Positions 28,373-38,256 are shown, counted from the stretch's first letter. The stretch is DNA of 64,000 bases from an uncultured Paracoccaceae bacterium (GCA_947500135.1 CANMQX010000002.1:62001-126000); one strand, 5' to 3'. Translations and numbers: made by a program. The notes: a model not told the origin generated them from the letters alone.

Positions 28373-29341
28373 TCAATTGTAGTTCAGTGGATTGCCCATC
28401 GTGCCGATCAGCATCATTGTTGTGGCAAAGAAAGCATCGGGGGACCAACTTGCGGCCTCGACGATTGGCACGGGGATGACGCGCCCTTCTTGGCAGGCTG
28501 TGAGTGCCGCGCACCATGACGGCAGCAACGCATCCATATTGGCAAGGGCATCGCTTGGCGTGTCACCATTTTGGTTGGCATATGAGATGAACACCCAATC
28601 CGCATCGAACTGTTCCAACACTTCGGCCGAAAATGTCTCGGATTGGCCTTCATCAATGTCATTGATGATGTCAGGCGCATCAATTCCAGCGTCGCGCAAA
28701 ATCTGACCAAGCCCGGGCCAGGTGTGAAACGCATTCAGTTGATCGCCGTCAAGGACGAGGATCGACGCCGTTGTCCCGTCGGGCACAAGGTCGCGCAGGG
28801 TTTCGATCTGAAAATCGTAGCGCGCCTTGACCTCGGCCAGTTCGGCCTGCGTTCCAGTCACATCTGCAAGGTAGTCATGGGTGGCAAATCCTGTGCGTTC
28901 TTCAATATTGATGCTGATTGTCGGTGCGATCAACGACAGCTTTTCGACGTCCCCATTGAACCAATCCGCCCAGTGACCCACGATGATCAAGTCGGGGTCC
29001 AAAGCGGCAATCGTCTCATAATCCATGAATTCATAATCACCGATAAAGGCGGTATCTTCGGTCGTTTCAAAGTCAACACCAACGTTGTTTATGCCGCCGC
29101 GAATGAAGTGCGTGCCGTCTGGCAAGGTTGACCCTGTGGTGCCAACGGGGACGACACCCAACTCATAAAGCGGCACAAAAATCGCTTCATCGACGGTGGT
29201 GACGATGCGTTGCGGGTCGGCGGGAATGCAGACGCTGATGTCGCGATCATCGACGAAAGCGCGTTGATCGGCATTGCAGTCTGCAATGGCTTGGGTTGCC
29301 AAGGGGGCAAGTGCAGCCGTAGCGATGAGGATATGTTTCAT
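28373..29341 (-). CDS. Siderophore-type ABC substrate-binding protein, array member 3
   Basis: 322 residues, signal peptide to QAIAD. N-terminal cysteine pair (ADCNADQRAF, SVCIPADPQRI) and a second pair near the C-terminus (SWCAALTACQEGR), a pattern shared with member 4 and suited to two disulfides. The fold includes LYELGVVPVGTTG, LDPDLIIVGHW and FDADWVFISY. FecB family; no ligand can be assigned. Confidence 0.9.
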   Translation of the reverse strand: MKHILIATAALAPLATQAIADCNADQRAFVDDRDISVCIPADPQRIVTTVDEAIFVPLYELGVVPVGTTGSTLPDGTHFIRGGINNVGVDFETTEDTAFIGDYEFMDYETIAALDPDLIIVGHWADWFNGDVEKLSLIAPTISINIEERTGFATHDYLADVTGTQAELAEVKARYDFQIETLRDLVPDGTTASILVLDGDQLNAFHTWPGLGQILRDAGIDAPDIINDIDEGQSETFSAEVLEQFDADWVFISYANQNGDTPSDALANMDALLPSWCAALTACQEGRVIPVPIVEAASWSPDAFFATTMMLIGTMGNPLNYN

Positions 29342-29422
29342 AAACCAGAGTTCCTTGAAGATTTGGAACGGATGGGTGGCGCTGTGGCTGCCTGACCGAA
29401 TGTTGTGCGTGAAGATATGATC

Positions 29423-30397
29423 TTAGCCTTGCGGTGCCGCACTTGTGGCCACGTTGGTCGTGACCATTTGCAGCAACATGTTCAATTGGGTGAAGGAAAA
29501 GCCGGTCGCATATTCGCGCGGCAGCACGATGTATCGGCCTTCGGTGCAAGCAGTCAAGAAATCACACCATCCTGGCAAGGCTTCGTTCAGGCGTATCGCC
29601 GGATCGGCAAGCGTGTCGCCGTAGGCAATCGTGTAAGTATCAAACAGATAATCCGCCTCAAGCTCGGGCAGTATTTCGGCGCTGACCTCTTCGCCCCAAA
29701 CCACACCACGATCTGCCATTTCCTGACCTGCAGACCCGCGCACAAAACCCAGATCATCCAGCACCTTGGTCAGCCCGCCATAGCCTGCGTAAACCTCTAA
29801 CTTGCCCTCCCAGCCTTGTATCTTGGAATAGGTCGCACCACGCACTTGCGGCAACGCAAAATTTGCGCGTTCAAGATTGGCCTCATAGATCGCGAGCTGC
29901 GTGTCATAGGCGTCACGCAGCCCCGCCGCATCGGCAATCGCGCGTGGGAAAGCCATTGGTTCCGTTGGTGTGTCAGCGATGAAAACCGTAGGTGCGATGG
30001 CTTCATACTTATCGCGTGTCTCCATATCATATTCGCGACCAATGATCAGATCAGGTTCCATCGCGGCCATCGCTTCGAAATCCATCTGATCGAAGTTGCC
30101 AGCATAGCCGATCCCAGCGTTCTCAAAATCGAGGCCAAAAAGCAGATCAACCGAGCGCATGTAGATCTGGTCGTCGTCATCAACCCGGCCATGGCTGCCG
30201 ACAACAGGTGCGCCCAATTCAACAAGTGTCAGTGTGACGGATTGGTCATGCAGACCGATGATGCGCTGCGCTTGGTCCGGGATGCAGGTCTCGCCGCCCG
30301 CATGGGTAAAGGCACGCATGCCATCGTCACAATCGAGAGCCAGCGCGGGTGAGGCAGTACAGGCAAGAACAGCTACAGTGGCAAGTTTCGTCTTCAT
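29423..30397 (-). CDS. Siderophore-type ABC substrate-binding protein, array member 4
   Basis: 324 residues from ATG 30397, set by AAGGAC upstream; the frame's earlier start at 30415 is a TTG without a site. Signal peptide to PALALD. Cysteine pairs LDCDDGMRAF/ETCIPDQAQRI and GWCDFLTACTEGR match member 3. FecB-type motifs: LVELGAPVVGSHG, MEPDLIIGREYD, EADYLFDTYT. Paralogue of member 3, probably with a different ligand. Confidence 0.9.
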   Translation of the reverse strand: MKTKLATVAVLACTASPALALDCDDGMRAFTHAGGETCIPDQAQRIIGLHDQSVTLTLVELGAPVVGSHGRVDDDDQIYMRSVDLLFGLDFENAGIGYAGNFDQMDFEAMAAMEPDLIIGREYDMETRDKYEAIAPTVFIADTPTEPMAFPRAIADAAGLRDAYDTQLAIYEANLERANFALPQVRGATYSKIQGWEGKLEVYAGYGGLTKVLDDLGFVRGSAGQEMADRGVVWGEEVSAEILPELEADYLFDTYTIAYGDTLADPAIRLNEALPGWCDFLTACTEGRYIVLPREYATGFSFTQLNMLLQMVTTNVATSAAPQG

Positions 30398-30442
30398 AGT
30401 GCGAGTCCTTTTCAAGATAGAATTGCCCGGCTGGGCACATTT

Positions 30443-31447
30443 TCAGTTTGCGTCGATCCAGTCGGCATAAGGGTTGGGATGCGACCCTTCGGTGGGGCTC
30501 ATGCCAAGAATACCGCGATAGGCCTCATCCAGGACCCGGTGTGCGAATGCTGTATTTGGCCGGGTGAAATGCGGGCCACCCTGAATACTGGCGGTGATCA
30601 CGCGGCCTTCTTGCACCGCTGTCAGACTGTTCCAGACCGGGCCATCGTAAAAGCTAGCGGCGATGTCCTCTGGCTCCCACGTTGGTAGCAAGAAGATGTA
30701 ATCGGCGTTGATATCGCCAATCCGTTCTTGCGAAAGGGTATATGCAGAGGGGTAGCCAACTTTGGCTGCCGCCGCGCTGTCCAGAACACCTGGTGCAAGC
30801 GTCAGCCCTGCGTTGATCAGTAACTCGCCAGCGAAACTTGCCTCGTTCCAAGTGTAAAGGCTGCCGCCTTCGTCATACATGACAATCGAAAACGTCGTCT
30901 CGCCCTCAGGCAATCGGCCTTTGAAATCAGCGATGCGGGCGTCTAGTGCTGCAAGGTCTGCATCAAATTCCGCCTCGCGATCAACAACAGTCGCAATTAC
31001 GCGCGCATAGTCACGCCATCCCAACACGCCGTCTTCGCCTTGGAACACCACAACCGGGGCAATTTCTGCAAGCAGCTTGTTTTCGTCAGGAAACCAGTTG
31101 TTTGAGATGATCAGGTCGGGCTCTGCGACTGAAAACAATTCGATGTCGAGTTCGCCCACATATCCAATATCGGTCATCTCTGCGACACGCGCGTCACGCC
31201 CACCGGGGTAGGCATCCAAAAACGCATTCAGCGAGTAGTTGTTGATGACCATCGGTGTACCCAAAAGGTAGGCGGTCACGACTTCATCCTCGGCGAATGC
31301 GATCCGTTCAGGGGCTGCGGGCAGACATGCGACATCACCTTCAAAAGCGACATTCTCGATCTGACGCATGCCGCTGTCACATGCCGCAAAGGTCGACGTA
31401 GAAAAGACGGCGAAAAAGCCCGCCATGGACCAGGTTAGGTTTTTCAT
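30443..31447 (-). CDS. Siderophore-type ABC substrate-binding protein, array member 5
   Basis: 334 residues from ATG 31447 (AAGGAAAAC upstream); the longer frame runs into the previous gene. Signal peptide to STFAA, then the cysteine pair AACDSGMRQI/VACLPAAPERI in the same extension as members 1, 3 and 4 but diverged. Motifs: TAYLLGTPMVINNY, AEPDLIISNNW, FAGELLINAGL. The C-terminus is longer (EGSHPNPYADWIDAN). FecB family; the most divergent of the cysteine-bearing members. Confidence 0.9.
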   Translation of the reverse strand: MKNLTWSMAGFFAVFSTSTFAACDSGMRQIENVAFEGDVACLPAAPERIAFAEDEVVTAYLLGTPMVINNYSLNAFLDAYPGGRDARVAEMTDIGYVGELDIELFSVAEPDLIISNNWFPDENKLLAEIAPVVVFQGEDGVLGWRDYARVIATVVDREAEFDADLAALDARIADFKGRLPEGETTFSIVMYDEGGSLYTWNEASFAGELLINAGLTLAPGVLDSAAAAKVGYPSAYTLSQERIGDINADYIFLLPTWEPEDIAASFYDGPVWNSLTAVQEGRVITASIQGGPHFTRPNTAFAHRVLDEAYRGILGMSPTEGSHPNPYADWIDAN

Positions 31448-31514
31448 CTGTTTTCCTTCGTTTGCTTGATCTGCTGGGTCGCGCGAAGGAGGCGCTGCCT
31501 TGCTGAGCGATGAG

Positions 31515-32498
31515 TTATTTTTCCAACGGCACAAAGTCGCGTTCTGCGATTTGGCTTGTGAGAACCGCGAGCATTGTGTTCAAACCATCGACGGCAAATG
31601 CGCGCACAAGACTGCGGTCTAGAATGACGAGTTGGTTGTTGCGGGGGGCGTGCAACAAGTCGTCGAAGCCAGGCACATTGTTGCGCCATACTTCCAACTG
31701 ATGCGATGGCGGCTGATCAAAGAAGCTTTGATGGCTGGAAAAGATGAAGTCAGCGTCGAGTTCTTCGACCAGTTCAAAGCTCAGGTTGCCATCATCGCCC
31801 AACATGCCCAGATCGCTGGCCGTGATCCGCGATAATCCCAGGTCATCGGTGACCACCGTGAATGTGCCGTAGGCATCCGCGACATAGATGCCCGCATCAA
31901 AGGGGTCCGCGAAAACAACTGAAACGTCCGCCGGATCGCCAATGCGATCCGCAAAAACTGCGCGAGCATTGTCGAGTTTGATTTCATAAGAGGCCATCAG
32001 GGCCTCGTGTTCCGCCGTCATGCCAACCAAATCGGCAAGCGTTGCAAGCCATTCTTTGAGTGGCGGTTCAAAGCAGGCCGCCGCATAGGTCGGCGCAATT
32101 GCCGAAAGCTGGTCATAGCTGTCGGCGACCCAGGATGCGATTATGATCAGGTCGGGTTCGAGGCTCGCAATAATCTCTGGGTCCGGCTGATTAATGAACC
32201 CAATATCGACAAGATCATCGCCGAACTGTGTACCATAAAGCGCTGTCGCCCCACGGATAAAGGGCTGTCCGTTGTTGAAGCCATCATCTTGCATGGACCC
32301 TGCACCGATCAGCGGTGCGCCCAGTTCGATCAAAGGCGTCGCAAGGCAATCCGAGCGTGACACAACGATCCGCTGCGGCTTGACCGGGATTTCAACCACA
32401 TTGCCAAGGTCATCGGTGACGGTCCGGGTGTCTTGTGCTGCAGTCGGTGTCGCAAGAACAGCAAATGCCGCCACAGTGTGCAAAGTGAACTTTCTCAT
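31515..32498 (-). CDS. Siderophore-type ABC substrate-binding protein, array member 6
   Basis: 327 residues from ATG 32498 (AAGGAT upstream). Signal peptide MRKFTLHTVAAFAVLAT to AAQD, then the classical FecB opening VTDDLGNVVEIPVKPQRIVV without the cysteine extension. Motifs: ATPLIELGAPLIGAG, LEPDLIIIASW, LSAIAPTYAAACFEP. Of the seven this one looks most like ordinary ferric-siderophore binding proteins and may represent the ancestral type. Spacer bases before the gene match those before member 5 (30 of 36). Confidence 0.9.
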   Translation of the reverse strand: MRKFTLHTVAAFAVLATPTAAQDTRTVTDDLGNVVEIPVKPQRIVVSRSDCLATPLIELGAPLIGAGSMQDDGFNNGQPFIRGATALYGTQFGDDLVDIGFINQPDPEIIASLEPDLIIIASWVADSYDQLSAIAPTYAAACFEPPLKEWLATLADLVGMTAEHEALMASYEIKLDNARAVFADRIGDPADVSVVFADPFDAGIYVADAYGTFTVVTDDLGLSRITASDLGMLGDDGNLSFELVEELDADFIFSSHQSFFDQPPSHQLEVWRNNVPGFDDLLHAPRNNQLVILDRSLVRAFAVDGLNTMLAVLTSQIAERDFVPLEK

Positions 32499-32591
32499 CA
32501 GTCTATCCTTTGTTTCAAGTACGGCTGGGTGGCACGAGGGATGCACTGCCTTGCTGATGTTCTTTGGATGTCGGGTGCTCGATTTCGTGTC

Positions 32592-33572
32592 TCACCAGTT
32601 GTCTGGTCGATCGTCGGCGTGCGTTGCCGGGTCACCGTCAAGGGCAGAAGCGATCGCCGCTTCCATCCGTCCCAGAGCGAAAGGCATGCTCAGCAGTGAT
32701 CCGTAGGACAGCGCGCCTGTGACCTCTTTGGTAAAGATCACCTCGCGACCTTCGGTATGGGGCTTAATGAATGCGCGCACGTCCAGATCAAGGATCGGCG
32801 AGACATCCCCATCCCCATCAATCCAGATCAGCAGGTCCACATCCATCAGGTCGATCCGCTCACGACTGATGGTGACAGAAGCCTCGCCTTCGGGATCAAG
32901 CGCGTCAATTTCGGCTGGTGTGACGAAGCCAAACTGTTCCAGCAATTGTTGCCGCGCGTCGGCTGATGAATAGACGCCAAGCTCGCCACCACGGGAAATC
33001 CAGCCGATCAGGGCTGTTTTGCCTGCCCAATCAGGATTGCGAGAGGCGATCTGGCTGATCTGATCGTGGATTTCGGAGATCTCCGCCTCGGCCTGCGCCA
33101 GATTGCCGCTGGCAAGCCCTGTCAGATACGCGCGTTCATCCCAAGTCAAGCTCCAGTCTGACCGGCCTTCGGGGACGGCGACGACCGGGGCAATCTGCGT
33201 CAGCTTTTGATATTCTTCAGGCGTCATCGCGTTATAGAGCGACAGGATGACGTCTGGGTTCGATTTGGCGATGGCTTCAAAGTCCAGCACACCACGTTCC
33301 AACAGCACAGGTTCCGTCGTCAATAGCGGTGCTGCCCATGGCCAGAGTCCGTTTTCATAACCACCATACCAGACTTCAATCGTGGCTGGTTGCAGTCCCA
33401 GCGCCAGAATATTGTCAGCACCGTTACCATCGACCGTAGCCACTCGGGCTGGTTCTGCAGGGATAACGGCGGTGCCGAATTTATGGGGGATTTCGAGGGG
33501 AAAATCCTGCCCAATGGCCGGTGTGGTCAATCCGGCAGCGAGAGCCACATTAAGCCAGACAACGTTCTTCAT
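32592..33572 (-). CDS. Siderophore-type ABC substrate-binding protein, array member 7
   Basis: 326 residues, signal peptide to AIGQD. Opens with LEIPHKFGTAVIPAEPARVA and shares most landmarks with member 2 (VDGNGADNILALGLQP, GLWPWAAPLL, IAPVVAVPEG). It is the first SBP behind the permease genes, 94 bases after the permease stop. FecB family. Being promoter-proximal it is presumably made at the highest level of the seven. Confidence 0.9.
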   Translation of the reverse strand: MKNVVWLNVALAAGLTTPAIGQDFPLEIPHKFGTAVIPAEPARVATVDGNGADNILALGLQPATIEVWYGGYENGLWPWAAPLLTTEPVLLERGVLDFEAIAKSNPDVILSLYNAMTPEEYQKLTQIAPVVAVPEGRSDWSLTWDERAYLTGLASGNLAQAEAEISEIHDQISQIASRNPDWAGKTALIGWISRGGELGVYSSADARQQLLEQFGFVTPAEIDALDPEGEASVTISRERIDLMDVDLLIWIDGDGDVSPILDLDVRAFIKPHTEGREVIFTKEVTGALSYGSLLSMPFALGRMEAAIASALDGDPATHADDRPDNW

Positions 33573-33666
33573 AGGTCAGTGTCCTTTTGGTTTTGAAACG
33601 GCTGGGTGGCGATGATGCTGCCTGAACGATTTGAGTGTTTGGGTCCCCGTTTCGGGTCGGTATTTT

Positions 33667-34716
33667 CTAGAGTTGTGATCGTGCCTGTGTGCGTAAGATC
33701 AGGGCGACAAAGACCGGCACACCGATGATCGCAGTGACCAGCCCTGCGGGTATTTGGATTGGGGCAAAAGCCGCGCGTCCTGCGAAATCGGCGAGCCCGA
33801 CAAGTAGCGCGCCGGTCAGGCCTGTCAGCACCAGATGCATCCCCACACCTGAATGCGCCAAACGACGGGCAAGGTGCGGCGCGACGAGACCCACAAACCC
33901 CAACGGACCAACGGCGGCGACGGCTGTTGCTGCAAGAGCGACCGCGAGGATGATCAACCCCCAACGCGCCATGCGCACCCGGATGCCAAGACCTATCGCT
34001 ACGTCCTCGCCAAATCGGATCGCTGACAAGGGGCGTGCGGCCAACATGAACGCTGGGACGACAAAGATCGCAGTGGCTGTCAGCCAACGCACCTCATCCC
34101 AACCAACCGAATGCACCGATCCGGCAAGCCAGCCAAGCGCCGACATCGCGCGGTCGATATCGCCATAGGTCAGCAGGGCCGAGGTGAAGGATGAAATGAG
34201 TGCGGCCACCCCAATCCCCATCAGGATAAAGCGCAACGTCTCTCCCCCGCGCCGTGACGATGACGCGAGCAGGATCAATGCGGCCACGGTCAACGACCCT
34301 GCAAACGCCAGGATAGGCCGCAGGTAATACCCCATTCCCGGGGCGAGGATGGTGACTGCAACGACAACCAACGCCGCGCCTTGACTGACACCCACAAGGC
34401 TGGGGTCGGCAAGCGGGTTGCGGGTCACGTATTGTAGCGCCGCCCCTGATAGCGCCAGAAACACGCCCACGATGAAGGCCACCAATGTGCGCGGGAACCG
34501 GAACTCCCAAACCACAGTGGATGCAGTATCGGACGGCAGGTCGCCGAGCAGCGTGGCCCAAACTTGTGCGCTGTCTAGCGGATAGGATCCGGTCATCAGG
34601 CTCCATGTCAGCACACCGATAATGGCGAGCGTCAGGCACAGGCTGACCAGAACTGCGCGGTACGGCACCTTCAGGGCTACGCGTCCACCGAAGCCCTCAA
34701 GGGTTGTCATGCTCAT
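33667..34716 (-). CDS. FecCD-family siderophore ABC permease, second subunit
   Basis: 349 residues, about ten transmembrane helices. Landmarks: TVVWEFRFPRTLVAFIVGVF, RNPLADPSLVGVSQGAAL, GPLGFVGLVAPHLARRL. It should pair with the permease encoded just upstream to make a FecC/FecD-type heterodimer served by the ATPase at 35708. ATGA overlap with the upstream permease. These two permeases are the only ones in the operon, so all seven SBPs would dock on the same pair. Confidence 0.93.
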   Translation of the reverse strand: MSMTTLEGFGGRVALKVPYRAVLVSLCLTLAIIGVLTWSLMTGSYPLDSAQVWATLLGDLPSDTASTVVWEFRFPRTLVAFIVGVFLALSGAALQYVTRNPLADPSLVGVSQGAALVVVAVTILAPGMGYYLRPILAFAGSLTVAALILLASSSRRGGETLRFILMGIGVAALISSFTSALLTYGDIDRAMSALGWLAGSVHSVGWDEVRWLTATAIFVVPAFMLAARPLSAIRFGEDVAIGLGIRVRMARWGLIILAVALAATAVAAVGPLGFVGLVAPHLARRLAHSGVGMHLVLTGLTGALLVGLADFAGRAAFAPIQIPAGLVTAIIGVPVFVALILRTQARSQL

Positions 34717-35711
34717 AGCTTTGCCCTCACCAGCCAGATAAACAAGGGCGCGCCCAGCATTGTTGTGACGATCCCGGTTGAAATCTCAATCGGGGCCAGC
34801 ACCACGCGCGCAGCGATATCGACCAGTGTCACATAGCCTGCCCCGACAATCGCCGAAAATGGCACGATCAGCCGGTAATCCGATCCCACGAACAGGCGCA
34901 CCACATGCGGGATGACCAGCCCGACAAATCCAAGCGGTCCGGCAACCGAGATCGCCGCCGCCGTCAAAACGACAACCGTCCCCAAGGCGATGACCTTAAT
35001 TTTGAACGTATCAACGCCAAGCCCAGCTGCGGTTTCCTCGCCCATGGCCAGCGCTGTGACTTGGCGGGCGATCACCAATGCAGCGATCATTCCGGCGATG
35101 AACCACGGCAGCGCCCACAGGTAAGTCGCCATGTCGCGACCGGCCAGTGAGCCTGACAACCAGACCCGAAAGTTGCGAAACGTGTCTTCGTTCAGCAGAA
35201 TGGCGGCACTTTCGATGGCATAGAGAAAACCACCCACTGCCGCCCCGGACAGGATCAGCGTCAGCGGCGTGGCGCCACCCGGCGCGGCACTCGCGATGGT
35301 CCAGACAAGTACCGCGCCGATCAATGCACCGATGGCCGCGAACAAGGGCACATATGCGGTCCCCGCAAGCCCGAACCATCCAATCCCGATGATCACGGCA
35401 AAGGTCGCCCCCGCCATCAGCCCCAGAATGCCTGGTTCCGCCAGCGGGTTACGCGTGACACCTTGCATCAACGCGCCTGCAACCGAAAGTGCGGCCCCGA
35501 CACTGATCGCAAAGATCGCGCGCGGCATCCGCAGATCGCGCACGACAACGTGGTCAAACACACCGTCCTGCGGTGCCGTGATGGCCTGCCAGACAGTTAC
35601 CAGCGGGATCGCCTTTGCCCCGACCGAGATGTGCCACAGGAACGCCAGAACGACACCGCCCAGACAGAGCCAAAACCCGGTGGCGGCAAATATGGTGCGC
35701 GTCGCGTTCAT
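34713..35711 (-). CDS. FecCD-family siderophore ABC permease, first subunit
   Basis: 332 residues from ATG 35711, which overlaps the ATPase stop as ATGA; the longer frame reads into the ATPase gene. Landmarks: VVRDLRMPRAIFAISVGAAL, RNPLAEPGILGLMAGATFA, WLSGSLAGRDM, GPLGFVGLVIPHVVRLF. Partner of the permease at 33667. Together with the ATPase it forms the translocation core for the tandem binding proteins. Confidence 0.93.
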   Translation of the reverse strand: MNATRTIFAATGFWLCLGGVVLAFLWHISVGAKAIPLVTVWQAITAPQDGVFDHVVVRDLRMPRAIFAISVGAALSVAGALMQGVTRNPLAEPGILGLMAGATFAVIIGIGWFGLAGTAYVPLFAAIGALIGAVLVWTIASAAPGGATPLTLILSGAAVGGFLYAIESAAILLNEDTFRNFRVWLSGSLAGRDMATYLWALPWFIAGMIAALVIARQVTALAMGEETAAGLGVDTFKIKVIALGTVVVLTAAAISVAGPLGFVGLVIPHVVRLFVGSDYRLIVPFSAIVGAGYVTLVDIAARVVLAPIEISTGIVTTMLGAPLFIWLVRAKL

Positions 35712-36535
35712 TCCGCCGCCGCCGCAAGTGCTTGTCTTGCAACATGATCCGGCGTGCGTGGCAAACACACCGGGCGCCCCGTTTCAGGGTCGGCAATCAC
35801 GTCAGAGCGCAGATCAAAAACCGCGCGCAACTCGTCAGGGCAAATCACCTCTGACCCGCTTCCTTCCGCCACAATTTCGCCGTCGCGCATCATGACAATC
35901 CGGTCCGCAAAGGCCGCGGCTAAGTTCAACTCATGCAGTACCAGGACCATGGTGCGCCCATCCTCATGTACGATGCGGGACAACAGCGCCATCAGGTCAA
36001 CCTGCACCTTCAGATCAAGGAAGGTTGTCGGTTCGTCTAGTAACAACAGCGGCGTATCCTGCGCCAAGACCATCGCCAGCCAACAGCGCTGGCGCTGCCC
36101 ACCTGACAGGCTGTGCACCGGGCGATTGGCAAAGTCTTCAAGATCAGTCAAATGCATCGCACGCTCTACCGCTTCACGGTCGCCCGGCGACCACTGGCGG
36201 AACAGTGTTTGGTGGGGAAAGCGGCCTTGCGCCACCAGTTCGGTCACGGTCAGGCCTTCGGGTGCAACGGGGCCTTGCGGCAGTATCGCCAGCCGGGTTG
36301 CAACATCGCGCGTGGGGTAAGCCGTGATCGGTTGGCCTTGTAGGGTCACATGACCTGTCATGGGTTTGAGGATGCGCGCGAAGGTCTTAAGCAATGTCGA
36401 CTTCCCGCATCCATTTGGACCGACCAGCGCTGTGATCTGGCCAGCGGCAATCTCTAGATTGACGTTCTTGATGATGGCTGTGTCGCCATAACCGACTGAT
36501 AGATCAGTCGCTTTCAGGGGGGAATTGCGTGTCAT
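35708..36535 (-). CDS. Siderophore ABC transporter ATP-binding protein (FecE/FhuC type)
   Basis: 275 residues. Walker A GPNGCGKST near residue 39, signature SLSGGQRQR near 141, Walker B LLLLDEPTTFLD near 161 and switch His in VLHELNLA near 196. Energises the two FecCD permeases encoded downstream. Four-base overlap with the exporter-fold ABC gene upstream (36532-36535) and with the permease downstream, so translation is coupled throughout. Confidence 0.94.
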   Translation of the reverse strand: MTRNSPLKATDLSVGYGDTAIIKNVNLEIAAGQITALVGPNGCGKSTLLKTFARILKPMTGHVTLQGQPITAYPTRDVATRLAILPQGPVAPEGLTVTELVAQGRFPHQTLFRQWSPGDREAVERAMHLTDLEDFANRPVHSLSGGQRQRCWLAMVLAQDTPLLLLDEPTTFLDLKVQVDLMALLSRIVHEDGRTMVLVLHELNLAAAFADRIVMMRDGEIVAEGSGSEVICPDELRAVFDLRSDVIADPETGRPVCLPRTPDHVARQALAAAAE

Positions 36536-38256
36536 GCAGCCGTCTCCTGTGCTTGCAAAAGCCGGGCATACGCCCCTGTTTCCTCTGTGATCTGGTCGTG
36601 CGGCCCCAGTTGGGTCAGCCGTCCATGTTCCAGAACGGCGATGCGATCAGCGCGTCTTATCGTTGAAAGACGGTGGGCAATGACGATGGCGGTGCGGCCG
36701 GTCAGCAAACGATCCAGATTTTGCTGAATTGCAGCCTCGGTTTCCGTGTCGATGGCGCTAGTGGCCTCATCCAAGATCAGAAGTGGTGCGTTCTTGAGCA
36801 GCGCGCGCGCGATGGAAATCCGTTGTTTCTGGCCGCCCGACAGGCGGACCCAGCGTTCGCCGACAATCGTCTGATAACCCTTTGGCAACGCACTGATGAA
36901 ATCATGCGCACCAGCGGCCCGTGCCGCCGCAATCACCGCATCCTCATTGGCCGCTTCATCACCAAAACGGATATTGTCGCGGATCGATCCGTTGAACAGA
37001 AACACATCCTGCAAAACCATCGACGTGTTCCGACGAAGTGCGGCAAGCGGCACATCCCGCAGGTCCAAACCGTCCAGCGTGATCTTGCCCGCTGTCACAT
37101 CATAAAACCGGGCGATCAAGTGGGCGAGCGTCGATTTGCCCGCACCGGTTGGTCCGATCACGGCCAGTGTTTCGCCGGGTTGAATAGTCAACGTGAGGTC
37201 CTGCAAAACGGGCCCATCATCGCGGTAGTGAAAGCTGACATCTTCCAACGCAATCTCGTCGCGTAGCGGCGTTGGTAGGCTTTTTGGTGTCGCAGGGTCC
37301 GCAACCTCAGGCTCAGTATCCAGCAAGTCATTGACACGCTTGAGGCTGGACAGGCCGCGCTGCACAGCTTCGGTGGCCTCAACAATCGTGAACAACGGCT
37401 GATACAGCGTGACAATGTAAAGGATAAACGCCACCAGATCAGCGACTGCAAACTCACCGGACAAGGCCATCCGGCCCCCGACAAGAACGACCAATGCGGT
37501 GGATACGCCAATCGCGCCCTCAACTGCAGGATCGAAGGGGGCAATCAGGGTGCGTGATCTGATCTGCCGCCGCGCCAGAAAGTCGGACTTGCTCATAAAT
37601 TTGCGCTGGGTCGCAGCCTCTTGGTTGAAAATCTGAATTTCGCGAATACCGCTGACATGATCCTGCACCATCGCGGCCAAATTACCTTCGCGATCGGCCT
37701 CGTTGTCAAAGGATGGGATCGCCTTGCGGCCAACAAAGAACATGATGATTAACGCAATTGGCAAAGGGATCAGTGCAAGGAGCGTCAGCATAGGTGACAG
37801 ATTGAACAAGATAATCAGAATGCCAAAAGACAAGATAATCGACACCACAAAGCCGTAAACCGCATCCGCGATCACAGGCTCCAACTTGAGCGTATCGTCA
37901 ATGACGCGCTTGGTGATATCGCCTGATTTGCGCGCGGCAAACCAGCTTGGTGACAACCGTTGTAGGTGGGTATAAACCGCGTTACGCAGATCGCGGCAGG
38001 TCTTAAACGCGACAACGTGCGAATAATGGAAAACGGCAGCTTCGGCACTGCTGCGGCCCACATATATTACGACCAGAAAGATGGCGATTAAGGTCAGTCG
38101 TGTGGCCGCATCCTGCGCGTCCGTCTCGATGATCATCACAATCTCGCGGATCATCCAAGGCGCCAGTAAACCTGTTGCCGTCACGGCAAGGACCGCCATC
38201 ACAACGATGACCATAGTCCCTTTGTATGGCAGCATATGAGTGACAAGCCGGTTCAT
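36532..38256 (-). CDS. Exporter-fold ABC transporter (fused membrane and ATPase domains) heading the siderophore operon
   Basis: About 574 residues from ATG 38256; the in-frame TTG at 38271 with GGGGACA before it would give 579. Six transmembrane helices (first ~310 residues) are followed by a nucleotide-binding domain with GPTGAGKST, VRLSGGQKQR, LLILDEATSAID and the switch motif IAHRLS. The fold is that of MsbA/lipid or peptide exporters, but actinobacterial IrtAB and Yersinia YbtPQ use the same fold to import siderophores. As a likely homodimer at the head of an uptake operon it may export desferri-siderophore or provide a second import route. Confidence 0.88.
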   Translation of the reverse strand: MNRLVTHMLPYKGTMVIVVMAVLAVTATGLLAPWMIREIVMIIETDAQDAATRLTLIAIFLVVIYVGRSSAEAAVFHYSHVVAFKTCRDLRNAVYTHLQRLSPSWFAARKSGDITKRVIDDTLKLEPVIADAVYGFVVSIILSFGILIILFNLSPMLTLLALIPLPIALIIMFFVGRKAIPSFDNEADREGNLAAMVQDHVSGIREIQIFNQEAATQRKFMSKSDFLARRQIRSRTLIAPFDPAVEGAIGVSTALVVLVGGRMALSGEFAVADLVAFILYIVTLYQPLFTIVEATEAVQRGLSSLKRVNDLLDTEPEVADPATPKSLPTPLRDEIALEDVSFHYRDDGPVLQDLTLTIQPGETLAVIGPTGAGKSTLAHLIARFYDVTAGKITLDGLDLRDVPLAALRRNTSMVLQDVFLFNGSIRDNIRFGDEAANEDAVIAAARAAGAHDFISALPKGYQTIVGERWVRLSGGQKQRISIARALLKNAPLLILDEATSAIDTETEAAIQQNLDRLLTGRTAIVIAHRLSTIRRADRIAVLEHGRLTQLGPHDQITEETGAYARLLQAQETAA

